Positions 34,724 through 43,349 of a DNA stretch of 64,000 nucleotides are shown one piece after another. The notes below the pieces were generated by a model. The model was given only the letters and a program-made list of their open reading frames with translations, had not been told where the DNA came from and did not search any database. How positions within the stretch are numbered: the first letter of the stretch is position 1; every line of letters begins with the position of its first letter. The DNA is from Clostridium muellerianum (GTDB lineage: Bacteria; Bacillota; Clostridia; Clostridiales; Clostridiaceae), in assembly GCF_012926525.1 (NCBI RefSeq), contig NZ_JABBNI010000007.1:1-64000 (forward strand). Direction: 5' to 3'. The translations under genes were made by a program, and so were the position numbers.

Positions 34724-34743
34724 AATATGAGATTTCTCATATT
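34724..34743. promoter_or_regulatory. Palindromic operator between Crp/Fnr-like gene and MFS gene
   Basis: A near-perfect 20-bp dyad (AATATGAGA and TCTCATATT, two bases apart) 14 bp before the regulator start. Likely binding site of the Crp/Fnr-type protein itself. Confidence 0.55.
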
Positions 34744-34799
34744 ATTATATAATATGCTTTGTTATAATACAATAAATATATACAAACGGAGGAAAAGGT

Positions 34800-35987
34800 A
34801 TGGAAAACAGGAAGTCAGTTAAAAATGCAACACTTCCTTATGCTATTTTACAGTCAATGGTATGGGGGAATTTCGGTGTACTAATCTGCTATGCAGGCAA
34901 ATATTGTCTTGCCCAGGGGTTTAGCAACACACAATATGGAGTTATATTTGGACTGGTTTCAGGAAGTGCATTTATACTTCAGGTTCTTCTGGCACAAATT
35001 ATAGGTAAAAGTTCAAAAAAAGATGCTCTTAGCCTAGCTATACTTGTGCAGACAGGTCTTACTGTTATCTGTGGAGTTATTTTATGTGTTTCTGGGATTC
35101 ATAGATATTTAGCTGTAGCTCTTTTAGCTATTATGTGTATTCTACTGCAAGTATTTCCGGCTATGGTGGATTCTTTGGGAATACAGAAAATACAGTCAGG
35201 TATGAATATAAATCTTGGTATGGCCAGAGGATGGGGGTCACTTGCTTATAGTCTACTTACCTGCATATGTGGTTGGTGTATTGCATTATTTGGAATAAAT
35301 ACAGTTCCTCTTATGGGGGGGTTTTTGGCTTTTATATTATTTATAGGTGTAAAAACATTTCCTGATAATAAAATCGCTGTAGATCAGGAAGGTAGTAAAA
35401 ATTCAGGTAAGGGGAAATTATGGAATAAGTCATTTGCATTAACTTTGACAGGATTTTTTCTTTTGTATGCTAGTCATAATTTTTTATGTAATTACATGTA
35501 TCAGATTGTGGTAGCACGTGGTGGCAATGAATCTACCCAGGGAATGGCTACTGCTTTTGGAGCAATACTAGAACTTCCAGCTATGTTTCTGATAGTTAAG
35601 CTTATGAAAGTGAAACGCTGTGATTTTTGGTTGAAAGCTTCAGGGATTTTTATAACAATGAAAGCAGTACTTTATTTTATATCTGGTACAATGGTTGGAT
35701 TATATTCAGCACAGTTAATGCAGCTAGGTGGTTTTTCATTATTTTCAATTAGTGCTGTTTATTACATAGGTTCTACTGTATCAAAAGAAAATTCTGTGAT
35801 TGGACAGACCTATCGTGCTGCAACCTGTACATTCAGCAATCTGCTGGCATATTTTCTTGGTGGCGTGGTTTGTGACTATTCTGGTTCACAGGCTGTTATT
35901 TTGTATTCAATAGGATGTGGACTTGTAGGTACTATAATACTATTTATGTCCTGTTGTAAAATTGAAAAAGTAGTGGGAGAAGATTGA
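34800..35987 (+). CDS. MFS transporter
   Basis: 395 residues, 12 predicted membrane helices, ATG behind GGAGGA. The sequence starts NATLPYAILQSMVWGNFGVL and shows GMARGWGSLAYSLLTCICGW and GQTYRAATCTFSNLLAYFLGG, the pattern of nucleoside/sugar-type MFS permeases (LacY-NupG-like), without a clear substrate. Divergent from the Crp/Fnr-like regulator, with the shared palindrome between them, it is the probable target gene. Confidence 0.85.
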   Translation: MENRKSVKNATLPYAILQSMVWGNFGVLICYAGKYCLAQGFSNTQYGVIFGLVSGSAFILQVLLAQIIGKSSKKDALSLAILVQTGLTVICGVILCVSGIHRYLAVALLAIMCILLQVFPAMVDSLGIQKIQSGMNINLGMARGWGSLAYSLLTCICGWCIALFGINTVPLMGGFLAFILFIGVKTFPDNKIAVDQEGSKNSGKGKLWNKSFALTLTGFFLLYASHNFLCNYMYQIVVARGGNESTQGMATAFGAILELPAMFLIVKLMKVKRCDFWLKASGIFITMKAVLYFISGTMVGLYSAQLMQLGGFSLFSISAVYYIGSTVSKENSVIGQTYRAATCTFSNLLAYFLGGVVCDYSGSQAVILYSIGCGLVGTIILFMSCCKIEKVVGED

Positions 35988-36358
35988 ATAAAGGTTTACT
36001 TTTATCATGTCAAAGAAAATTATAAAGTGAAAGGATACAACAATACATATTTTAGATGGAGCTAAGCCTGGAGAAATTTTTAAAGATTTGTATATGACAT
36101 CTATATAATTAGTTGAGAGATGATTAATAAGAAAATTAGAAGTCAGAAATATAGTACTTAAAATTTTCATCATATCAAGTTAATATTGAGATAACAATTT
36201 TTTATGTGTTATAATCTTTTATATTAGCTCATTTGACAAAATGTAAATGGGATATTAAGTGTATGCTTAGAATACTTAAGACAAGCCATTTATAACAAAA
36301 TAATATGAATTATATTTATACGAACATAAAAAATTTTTATAACTTAGGTGATTTTAAA
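35988..36358. other. Gap with possible C-terminal debris
   Basis: A plus-strand frame around 36027-36107 reads HILDGAKPGEIFKDLYMTSI and stops; it has no start. The last codons (YMTSI and stop) recur at 60112-60128 within a 21-bp shared string. The remainder is the promoter region of the two-component operon. Confidence 0.35.
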
Positions 36359-37048
36359 ATGAACGAAGAATTAAATATTTTAATATGTGATGATAATATA
36401 GCTGTTCATGAAAGTTTATCTGCTTATCTTAAAGCAGAAAACATGAAATGTGTATCGGTATATGATGGTGAAGCAGTATTTGAAAAGTTGAAATCGGAGC
36501 ATTTTGACTTGATTGTGTTAGATATTATGATGCCCAAAATATTTGGCACAGATGTGTGTCGAGAAATACGAAAGACAAGTGAAATTCCAATTATTATGCT
36601 TAGTGCCAGAGGTGAAGAATTCGATCGTATTATGGGACTTGAAATTGGTGCAGATGATTATATTACAAAACCATTTTCGCCCAGGGAAGTTACTATTCGT
36701 ATTAAGAAAATATTAAAACGGATGTTACCTAAAGCAGAAAAAAGTAATATCCTTCAGATTGGAAAGTTGAATATTGATGCGGATGGGTATACAGTATTTG
36801 TTTTTAGAAAAAAGATTGAATTGACTCCAAAAGAGATTGAAACACTTGTTTACCTTTTCAAAAATAAAAACAAAGTTATGTCCCGTGATCAGATACTCAA
36901 CGGGGTATGGGGATATGATTATTCTGGGGACTCGAGAGCTGTAGATACCATCATAAAAAGACTTAGAGCTAAACTTCCTGTAGGAGATCTAGGCTTTGAG
37001 ATCAAGGCAGTGTATGGTGTAGGTTACAAGCTGGAGGTATCCATATGA
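36359..37048 (+). CDS. OmpR-family response regulator
   Basis: 229 residues from the ATG at 36359 (AGGTG upstream). The receiver domain has Asp11/Asp12 (ILICDDN), phospho-acceptor Asp55 (LIVLDIMMPK) and the Lys of ADDYITKPFSPRE. The C-terminal winged helix (KKIELTPKEIETLVYLF, then SGDSRAVDTIIKRLRAKL) binds DNA. It overlaps the kinase gene by 4 bp. A truncated, partly diverged copy of its middle part is at 50252. The tannase-like gene downstream may be the target. Confidence 0.93.
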   Translation: MNEELNILICDDNIAVHESLSAYLKAENMKCVSVYDGEAVFEKLKSEHFDLIVLDIMMPKIFGTDVCREIRKTSEIPIIMLSARGEEFDRIMGLEIGADDYITKPFSPREVTIRIKKILKRMLPKAEKSNILQIGKLNIDADGYTVFVFRKKIELTPKEIETLVYLFKNKNKVMSRDQILNGVWGYDYSGDSRAVDTIIKRLRAKLPVGDLGFEIKAVYGVGYKLEVSI

Positions 37049-38259
37049 AAAAGTTGTTCTCAAAAGGAAGGACAGTTTTTATTGCCATTGCATTTTTGTT
37101 TATTATTGGTCAAATTTTAGGTTTTTATGCTATTCGATATCTTTTTTTTCAGTATAAAACCAGTGAACTTGAACCACTGGCAAAACAGCTTTCATCTCAA
37201 TATGCTAATAATTCAACCTTAAATCAAATGCCTAGTAATGTGATTATTAAAATTTTTGATGTATATGGTAATGATAAAGAAAAACAAAGTTCAATTAATA
37301 TGAAAGATGTGGCAAAAAAGTTCATTCCACAAATTATTGAAGGCAAGACAATATCCTCTATGGAGAATATTAGTAGTTTACCCCACACTTCTGTTGTTAT
37401 TGGTGTTCCTATAGAAAAAGATAATCTTGTAATAGGTGCATTATTTGTGCTTGTTCCAGCAGATGACATTAATGCAGCACTTAAGGGGTTTATGCTTGTT
37501 TTTACAGTTACACTGCTTATTGGCACAGGTATTATTGGTGTACTTTTGAAGTTTTATATAAGAGAAAGTAGAGAACTTGATTATATACAGAAAGAGTATG
37601 TGGCAAATGTCAGCCATGAATTAAAATCTCCTGTTTCCTCAATCAAAGCTTTGACAGAAACGTTAGCAGATAATGTAATAACAGATGAGGATACACGTCA
37701 GAAATACTATGGTATTATTCTCAAGGAAAGTGCAAGACTACAAAGCCTTATTTCTGATATACTTGAATTGTCACGATTGCAAAGCGGTAAAATAGTAATA
37801 GAAAAACAAACAATTAATACAAAAGAATTGCTTGAAGAAGTTTTTGATAAGTATTCCATTATTATGAATGACTTGGGAATAGCTTTTGAAGTAACAAATG
37901 CAGCTTGGAGCACTCCAGATGTTTTATCATCAAAGGATAGGGTATTGCAAATTTTCTGTATTCTTATTGATAACGCAATTAAATTTGTAGATGAAAATGG
38001 TAAAATTATAATTAATGCTAGAACAAATCATTCAGATGTAATATTTGAAATAGTTGACAATGGAATTGGTATTAAGCCAGAGATACTTCCACATATATTT
38101 GATAGATTTTATAAGGAAGATACATCTCATAATACAAAAGGAAGTGGGCTTGGCCTTTCTATTGCAAAAGAAATAGTATCCGTATTACATGAAGATATTT
38201 CAGTGAAAAGTGAATATGAAAAAGGCACAACCTTTTTCTTTACAATAAAGCGTGCATAA
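37045..38259 (+). CDS. Sensor histidine kinase
   Basis: 404 residues. Membrane helices at about 10-32 and 150-172 enclose an extracellular sensor part. HisKA carries the phospho-acceptor His191 (YVANVSHELKSPVSSIKAL). The HATPase domain has N-box ILIDNAIKFVDENGK, G1 DNGIGI, F-box HIFDRFYKED and G2 GSGLGLSIAKEIV. Partner of the overlapping response regulator gene. The signal is unknown; the lipoprotein esterase gene that follows after a terminator suggests a plant phenolic or cell-envelope cue, which is inference. Confidence 0.93.
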   Translation: MKKLFSKGRTVFIAIAFLFIIGQILGFYAIRYLFFQYKTSELEPLAKQLSSQYANNSTLNQMPSNVIIKIFDVYGNDKEKQSSINMKDVAKKFIPQIIEGKTISSMENISSLPHTSVVIGVPIEKDNLVIGALFVLVPADDINAALKGFMLVFTVTLLIGTGIIGVLLKFYIRESRELDYIQKEYVANVSHELKSPVSSIKALTETLADNVITDEDTRQKYYGIILKESARLQSLISDILELSRLQSGKIVIEKQTINTKELLEEVFDKYSIIMNDLGIAFEVTNAAWSTPDVLSSKDRVLQIFCILIDNAIKFVDENGKIIINARTNHSDVIFEIVDNGIGIKPEILPHIFDRFYKEDTSHNTKGSGLGLSIAKEIVSVLHEDISVKSEYEKGTTFFFTIKRA

Positions 38260-38262
38260 ATC

Positions 38263-38308
38263 AAATGGCATAAAAGGGTATGAATAATATCTCTTTTATG
38301 CCATTTTT
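38263..38308 (+). terminator. Terminator after kinase gene
   Basis: Fourteen-bp stem AAATGGCATAAAAG / CTTTTATGCCATTT followed by TT. Confidence 0.8.
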
Positions 38309-38373
38309 ATGCCACAATTTTATGATAAACTAATGTACAAAAATAAACACTAGATATTTAAAGGAGGTAGAAA

Positions 38374-40242
38374 ATGAGATTATTTAAAAAAGTATTACCT
38401 ATCATGATAACTTCAACACTTATTGTATCCCTTTGTGCCTGTTCAAATTCTTCTAGTAGTTCTTCTAATGAAAAGTCTTCTGATATATCCAGTAACTACA
38501 CTGAAGACACGAAAAGTTTAACTTTTAGTAACAGTAAATGGAACTATGATAAAGATAATAATGTTTATTGGCAAATCAAAGTTGGATATTGTTCTAAACC
38601 AGAAACCACTGATTATGAAACCATGGGCATCTATGTTCCAGGTACATATATGACTGGTACTGCTAATGGTGATGGGACTTACACTTGTAAAATCAATACA
38701 AGCAGTAAAGTAAATGGTTACACTGCTAAAACTGCACCTATTGTCTTTCCTGTAAATACTGCAGGTTATTCAGCACAGGCAGCTCCAACTTCTTACAGCT
38801 ATAATGGTATTTCCAGCTATATTAAAGCAGGTTTTGTTTATGTATATGCTGGTATGCGCGGCAGAACTAATGGTTATGACAGCAGTGGTAATTTGACTTA
38901 TAGTGGTGGAGCACCTTGGGGAGTTACTGACTTAAAGGCTGCGATCCGTTATTATCGCTTTAATAAAAGTGTTCTTCCTGGTAATACAGATAGCATTTTT
39001 ACTTTCGGTCACAGCGGTGGTGGTGCTCAAAGTGCTCTAGCAGGTGCAACTGGTGACAGTAAACTTTATTACACTTACTTGGAATCTATCGGTGCTGCTA
39101 TGTACGATAATAACAAAAAGTACATCAGTGATTCTATTTCTGGAGCAATGAGCTGGTGTCCAATTACAAGTTTAGATTATGCAGATGAAGCTTATGAATG
39201 GAATATGGGACAGTATTCTTCTACAGGTACCCGTGCAGGTACAACTTGGACTTCTTTAATGTCTAAGGATTTGGCTGAAGCTTTTGCAACTTATATTAAC
39301 AAGCTTGATCTTAAAGATAAGAATGGTACAGTGCTTAATCTTAAGGAATCCAGTAAGGGTATATACACATCAGGAACTTACTATGATTATCTTCTTTCAG
39401 AAGTTGAACGTTCTTTAAACAACTTTTTAAGTGATACCAAATTCCCATATACGGAGTCTTCTGGTATGGCTATGGGTGATGGAGGATTTGGAGGCGGAGG
39501 AGCTCCAAGTGGACAGATGCCTAGTGGTGGTGCCCCTAGCGGTTCAATGCCTGATGGTGCTGCTCCAAATGGTGGTTCAAATCAGTCTACAAAATCATCC
39601 AAGACATATGCAACTGCTCAGGATTACATTGATTCATTAAATTCTGACGAAAAGTGGATAACATATGATGCAAAAACTAATACTGCAAAAATATCAAGTA
39701 TAGAAGCCTTTGTGAAACATTGCAAGACTCCTACTAAGAGTGTAGGTGCATTTGATAGTACAAATCGCAAACAGGCTGAGAACATGCTCTTTGGAAATGG
39801 TAAAAGCAAGAGTGATGCACTGCATTTCGACACCGTTATGGCAAATCTCTTACAAAAAAATGAAAAGAAATATTCTGCATATAGTGATTGGGATTCTTCT
39901 CTTGTGAAAGCATATCAGGATGATATTAAATCTGCTGATAAGCTTAATAATAGCTCTGAATACCGCCAGAATATGTATAATCCAATGTATTTCTTATTAA
40001 ATTATTATAAAGGCTACAAAACTTCTAAAGTAGCACCTCATTGGAGAATCCATACTGGAATCAATCAGGGAGATACAGCTTTAACAGTTGAATCAAACTT
40101 GGCGTTGGCATTGAAAAACTATGCTGGTGTAAAAGATGTTGATTTTGAAACTGTTTGGGGTCAAGGACATACAACAGCTGAACGTACAGGCAGCAGTACA
40201 GACAACTTTATTAAGTGGGTTAATCAGTGCGTAAGTAAGTAA
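38374..40242 (+). CDS. Tannase-like lipoprotein esterase
   Basis: 622 residues, ATG after AAAGGAGG. Residues 1-24 form a lipoprotein signal with lipobox around Cys23 (LIVSLCACSNS), then a Ser-rich linker. The alpha/beta-hydrolase body has nucleophile Ser214 in FGHSGGGAQSA, a motif shared with bacterial tannases, and a likely catalytic His in WGQGHTTAERTG near the C-terminus. A Gly/Pro/Ser/Met-rich insert (GGFGGGGAPSGQMPSGGAPS, residues about 365-410) interrupts the lid region. Bacterial tannases split gallate esters. The gene follows a two-component system, which may control it. Confidence 0.8.
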   Translation: MRLFKKVLPIMITSTLIVSLCACSNSSSSSSNEKSSDISSNYTEDTKSLTFSNSKWNYDKDNNVYWQIKVGYCSKPETTDYETMGIYVPGTYMTGTANGDGTYTCKINTSSKVNGYTAKTAPIVFPVNTAGYSAQAAPTSYSYNGISSYIKAGFVYVYAGMRGRTNGYDSSGNLTYSGGAPWGVTDLKAAIRYYRFNKSVLPGNTDSIFTFGHSGGGAQSALAGATGDSKLYYTYLESIGAAMYDNNKKYISDSISGAMSWCPITSLDYADEAYEWNMGQYSSTGTRAGTTWTSLMSKDLAEAFATYINKLDLKDKNGTVLNLKESSKGIYTSGTYYDYLLSEVERSLNNFLSDTKFPYTESSGMAMGDGGFGGGGAPSGQMPSGGAPSGSMPDGAAPNGGSNQSTKSSKTYATAQDYIDSLNSDEKWITYDAKTNTAKISSIEAFVKHCKTPTKSVGAFDSTNRKQAENMLFGNGKSKSDALHFDTVMANLLQKNEKKYSAYSDWDSSLVKAYQDDIKSADKLNNSSEYRQNMYNPMYFLLNYYKGYKTSKVAPHWRIHTGINQGDTALTVESNLALALKNYAGVKDVDFETVWGQGHTTAERTGSSTDNFIKWVNQCVSK

Positions 40243-40268
40243 ATGAATTAATGAAATTTAAAATAAAG

Positions 40269-40302
40269 GACAAGGCCAATTTATTCATAGGCCTTGTCTT
40301 AT
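40269..40302. terminator. Terminator
   Basis: Stem GACAAGGCC / GGCCTTGTC with a 12-nt loop, then TTATCTTTT. Confidence 0.8.
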
Positions 40303-40425
40303 CTTTTATGCAATAAAGTAAGTGATTTTTTATTGATTTTACTAGATTTAATAGGTCTTTTATTTTAACAATACTGTTGTATTTTCAAATTAGCATAGGT
40401 TAATTTTTGGATTTTTATAAATTTA

Positions 40426-41658
40426 TTATATTGAATTTACTTTGCTCAAGTATTCTAAAATTTTAAGTGATATTTCAAACAAAAATAAAACATCATTATC
40501 CTCAAAGGAAATATTAAGCAAGTCTTCAATCTTCTTTATTCTATAAAATAGTGTAGTACGATGGAGATTTAATGCACTAGATGTCTTACCAGCATTTCTA
40601 TTGTTTTCAAGATATACTTTTATGGTTTTTATATAATCAGTATTGTATTTATTATCATAATCTAAAAGATATTTAATATGGTAATGGATTAGATTTTGAA
40701 GGTCAGTTTTTTCATAACTATCAAATAGATGAAACAACAAGTAGTCAGAAGAAAAATAATATAATTTATTTGGATTAAGGGTAAGACCAATCTTCATAGT
40801 TTTTGCTGATTGTTTGTAATATAAAGGTGCATCTAAAATATTCATAAATGGTTGACTAATACTAGCCTTTAAGTTATATGTACCTAAAAAATCAATTAAT
40901 TGATGCATGTATTCATCAGAAAATTTAATCTCACTGTTTTCCATTACTAAAAGTACAATGATATCATTGTAAATTACGGACATGGAATTTGGAAAAATTT
41001 TTCTAGAATATTCAATTAAATTTTTATTAAAGAAACTATTATTAGATGCTTCTTTGTATGAAATACAAGCTATAAATAAATATTTATAAAGCTTACAATC
41101 AAGGGCTTTTAACCTTGCTTCAATTACACTAGAATTCTCAAATTTAAACTGTTCATCAAGTAGACTAGTTAAAAAATATTCATATTTAAGGCCAGTTTTA
41201 GATGTATAGGGATTGTGTTTTTGCATTTCAACTGAAATAACCTGAGCAAGAATATTTGACATCTCAATATCAGTTTCAGTTGGAATTTCATGAAGAAAAA
41301 AGATTGCAATAAAACCTAGTAAGGAAGAATGAATCTTTATTGGAGAAAAGAGCCAACGCACATCATGACAATCGTCATGGATTGGAAAAGCACCATTACT
41401 TTCATACATTTTTTCTAGTATCTTATTATTTTTCATACGTTCTATTTCAGCACTTCTAATATAAGTTATATTTTTATTAGATTCTAGACCATGATGAATA
41501 TCATTAACTTTACTGGATGAAGCTATGATTTGAAAGCTTGTATCATAGAGTATAAATGGCATTTTAAAATATTTCTCAGCTTCAAAAATTATATCTTTCA
41601 TGTTGCCATTGTATAAAACTTTGTAAAGAGAAAGACTATTTTTTTCAATGATATTCAT
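40426..41658 (-). CDS. PucR/CdaR-type transcriptional regulator
   Basis: 410 residues. The C-terminal 65 residues match the PucR helix-turn-helix (YLENNRNAGKTSSALNLHRT, then TLFYRIKKIEDLLNISFED). The middle looks like the GGDEF-related CdaR region and the N-terminal part (residues 20-140) like a sensory domain (FILYDTSFQIIASSSKVNDI). Such proteins usually activate catabolic or purine-use genes. It is divergent from a flavoprotein-hydrolase-exporter operon, its likely target. Confidence 0.85.
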   Translation of the reverse strand: MNIIEKNSLSLYKVLYNGNMKDIIFEAEKYFKMPFILYDTSFQIIASSSKVNDIHHGLESNKNITYIRSAEIERMKNNKILEKMYESNGAFPIHDDCHDVRWLFSPIKIHSSLLGFIAIFFLHEIPTETDIEMSNILAQVISVEMQKHNPYTSKTGLKYEYFLTSLLDEQFKFENSSVIEARLKALDCKLYKYLFIACISYKEASNNSFFNKNLIEYSRKIFPNSMSVIYNDIIVLLVMENSEIKFSDEYMHQLIDFLGTYNLKASISQPFMNILDAPLYYKQSAKTMKIGLTLNPNKLYYFSSDYLLFHLFDSYEKTDLQNLIHYHIKYLLDYDNKYNTDYIKTIKVYLENNRNAGKTSSALNLHRTTLFYRIKKIEDLLNISFEDNDVLFLFEISLKILEYLSKVNSI

Positions 41659-41870
41659 ATATGTACATCTCCTTATGTTTCAATATTTGTTGAATAATTA
41701 GCTTCAAAGTGAATTAAGTTTCATACAAATAGACGATGATAACTCAATTAATTGTTTATATAATATGTATATAAGTTTAGCACAGGTTAGCAAGCAATAT
41801 CAATAAATCCGATATAGTGTAAATATTACAAGTATGAAAGGCAAATACAAAAAAGATAGGAGAGAAAAAT

Positions 41871-43349
41871 ATGAAGAATATTAAAGCAGATGTGGCTGTA
41901 ATAGCACTTGGAGCTGCAGGACTTGCAGCATGTGCACAAGCAGCAGAATTAGGAGTTAAAGTAGTTGCTTTTGAGAAAGCAGCAGTACCAGGTGGCGCAG
42001 CTAATATGGGAACAGGTCCACTTGCAATAGAAAGTAAATTTCAGAAAGATCATAATGTAGATTTAACAAAAGAGAAGGCCTTTAATATGTTTATGGATTA
42101 TACTCATTGGGAAGCTGATGCAAGATTAGTTAGAGATTATTTTTGGAAATCAGCAGATACTCTGCAGTGGTTAATAGATATGGGGGTTGAATTTGATAAA
42201 CCTGCAAAGTTTTGTTTAGATTCTGAAAGCACATGGATAAAGGTGAAACGTCCTGATGGAAAACCATCTGGTGCAGGAGGAGCTTCTTTTATGAATAAAA
42301 GAATATTTGAAAGAGCTAAAGAATTAGGAGCTGAAGTATACTTAAATACTCCTGTAATAAAAATTACTAGAGATGATGAAAAAGTAACTGGATTAATTGC
42401 AAAAGGTAAAGATGGGGAAGAAATATACGTAGAAGCAAAAGCGGTAATTGTTGCAACTGGTGGATTTGGAAATAATCCTGATATGATAAAAGAATATACT
42501 GGTTACACATATGGAGTAGATATGTTTAATTTTAGACTTCCAGCCATAACTGGTGATGGATTAAAAATGGCCTGGAAAGTTGGAGCAGGAAAATCAAAAA
42601 TGACTATGGAAAAGAATGTAGCACCAACTACACCAATGTCATGTTCTTCAATAATGATAAGTTTTATGCAGCCACATTTAATTGTAAATTTACAAGGAGA
42701 AAGGTTCTTTAATGAAGAGTGTATGCAAAATGGAGCTGTTGCATCGAATGCGTTCGATAGACAAGAAAATAAATGTGGATTTTCCATTTGTACTCAGGAA
42801 ACTATAGAATATTATAAAGAAAATGGAGTAGATTTCACAACAGAAGTATTTTCAGTGGATATAAGTGCTTCTTTTGATGAACAGGTTAAAAAAGCTGTTG
42901 AGAGTTCGCTTGAATCAATATGTGTTGCAAGTTCAATTGAAGAAATAGCTAAACACTTTTACATGGATGCAGATAATTTTAAGAAGACAATTGAAGAATA
43001 CAATTTTTATTGTGATCAAAATCATGATCAATTATTTAATAAGAATGCTAAATTTTTACGTCCAATAAGAGGAAATAAATTATATGCTGTAAGAATTGCT
43101 CCTTCTGCCTATGGTTCACTAGGAGGAATTAAAATAAATTACAAAACTGAAGTTATAACTGAAGATTTTAAAGTCATTCCAGGATTATATGGAGCAGGAA
43201 ATGATGTTTGTGATATTTATGGAAGCACATATCTTTATAAAATACCAGGTAATTCAATGGGATTTGCACTCAATACTGGACGTATTGCGGCAGAAAATGC
43301 AGTGAAATACATTAAAAGCAGCGAAGGAGTTGAGTATAGTGGAAAGTAA
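41871..43349 (+). CDS. FAD-dependent oxidoreductase, fumarate-reductase-like
   Basis: 492 residues, ATG after AGGAGAG. N-terminal FAD-binding segment (VAVIALGAAGLAACAQAAEL, a GxGxxG variant with the first Gly displaced), the PGGAANMGTG loop, and the C-terminal SMGFALNTGRIAAENAVKY of the flavoprotein subunit family (fumarate/urocanate/ketosteroid reductases). There is no signal peptide, haem or FMN-binding domain, so electrons must come from a partner. It reduces or dehydrogenates some organic acid or ring compound. It overlaps the hydrolase gene, showing one operon. Confidence 0.85.
   Translation: MKNIKADVAVIALGAAGLAACAQAAELGVKVVAFEKAAVPGGAANMGTGPLAIESKFQKDHNVDLTKEKAFNMFMDYTHWEADARLVRDYFWKSADTLQWLIDMGVEFDKPAKFCLDSESTWIKVKRPDGKPSGAGGASFMNKRIFERAKELGAEVYLNTPVIKITRDDEKVTGLIAKGKDGEEIYVEAKAVIVATGGFGNNPDMIKEYTGYTYGVDMFNFRLPAITGDGLKMAWKVGAGKSKMTMEKNVAPTTPMSCSSIMISFMQPHLIVNLQGERFFNEECMQNGAVASNAFDRQENKCGFSICTQETIEYYKENGVDFTTEVFSVDISASFDEQVKKAVESSLESICVASSIEEIAKHFYMDADNFKKTIEEYNFYCDQNHDQLFNKNAKFLRPIRGNKLYAVRIAPSAYGSLGGIKINYKTEVITEDFKVIPGLYGAGNDVCDIYGSTYLYKIPGNSMGFALNTGRIAAENAVKYIKSSEGVEYSGK

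Noticed and set aside
36090-36110. 21-bp string shared with 60111 as an attachment site
   Set aside because: No integrase or tRNA gene is near either copy and the flanks differ; more likely chance or a shred of a lost gene.
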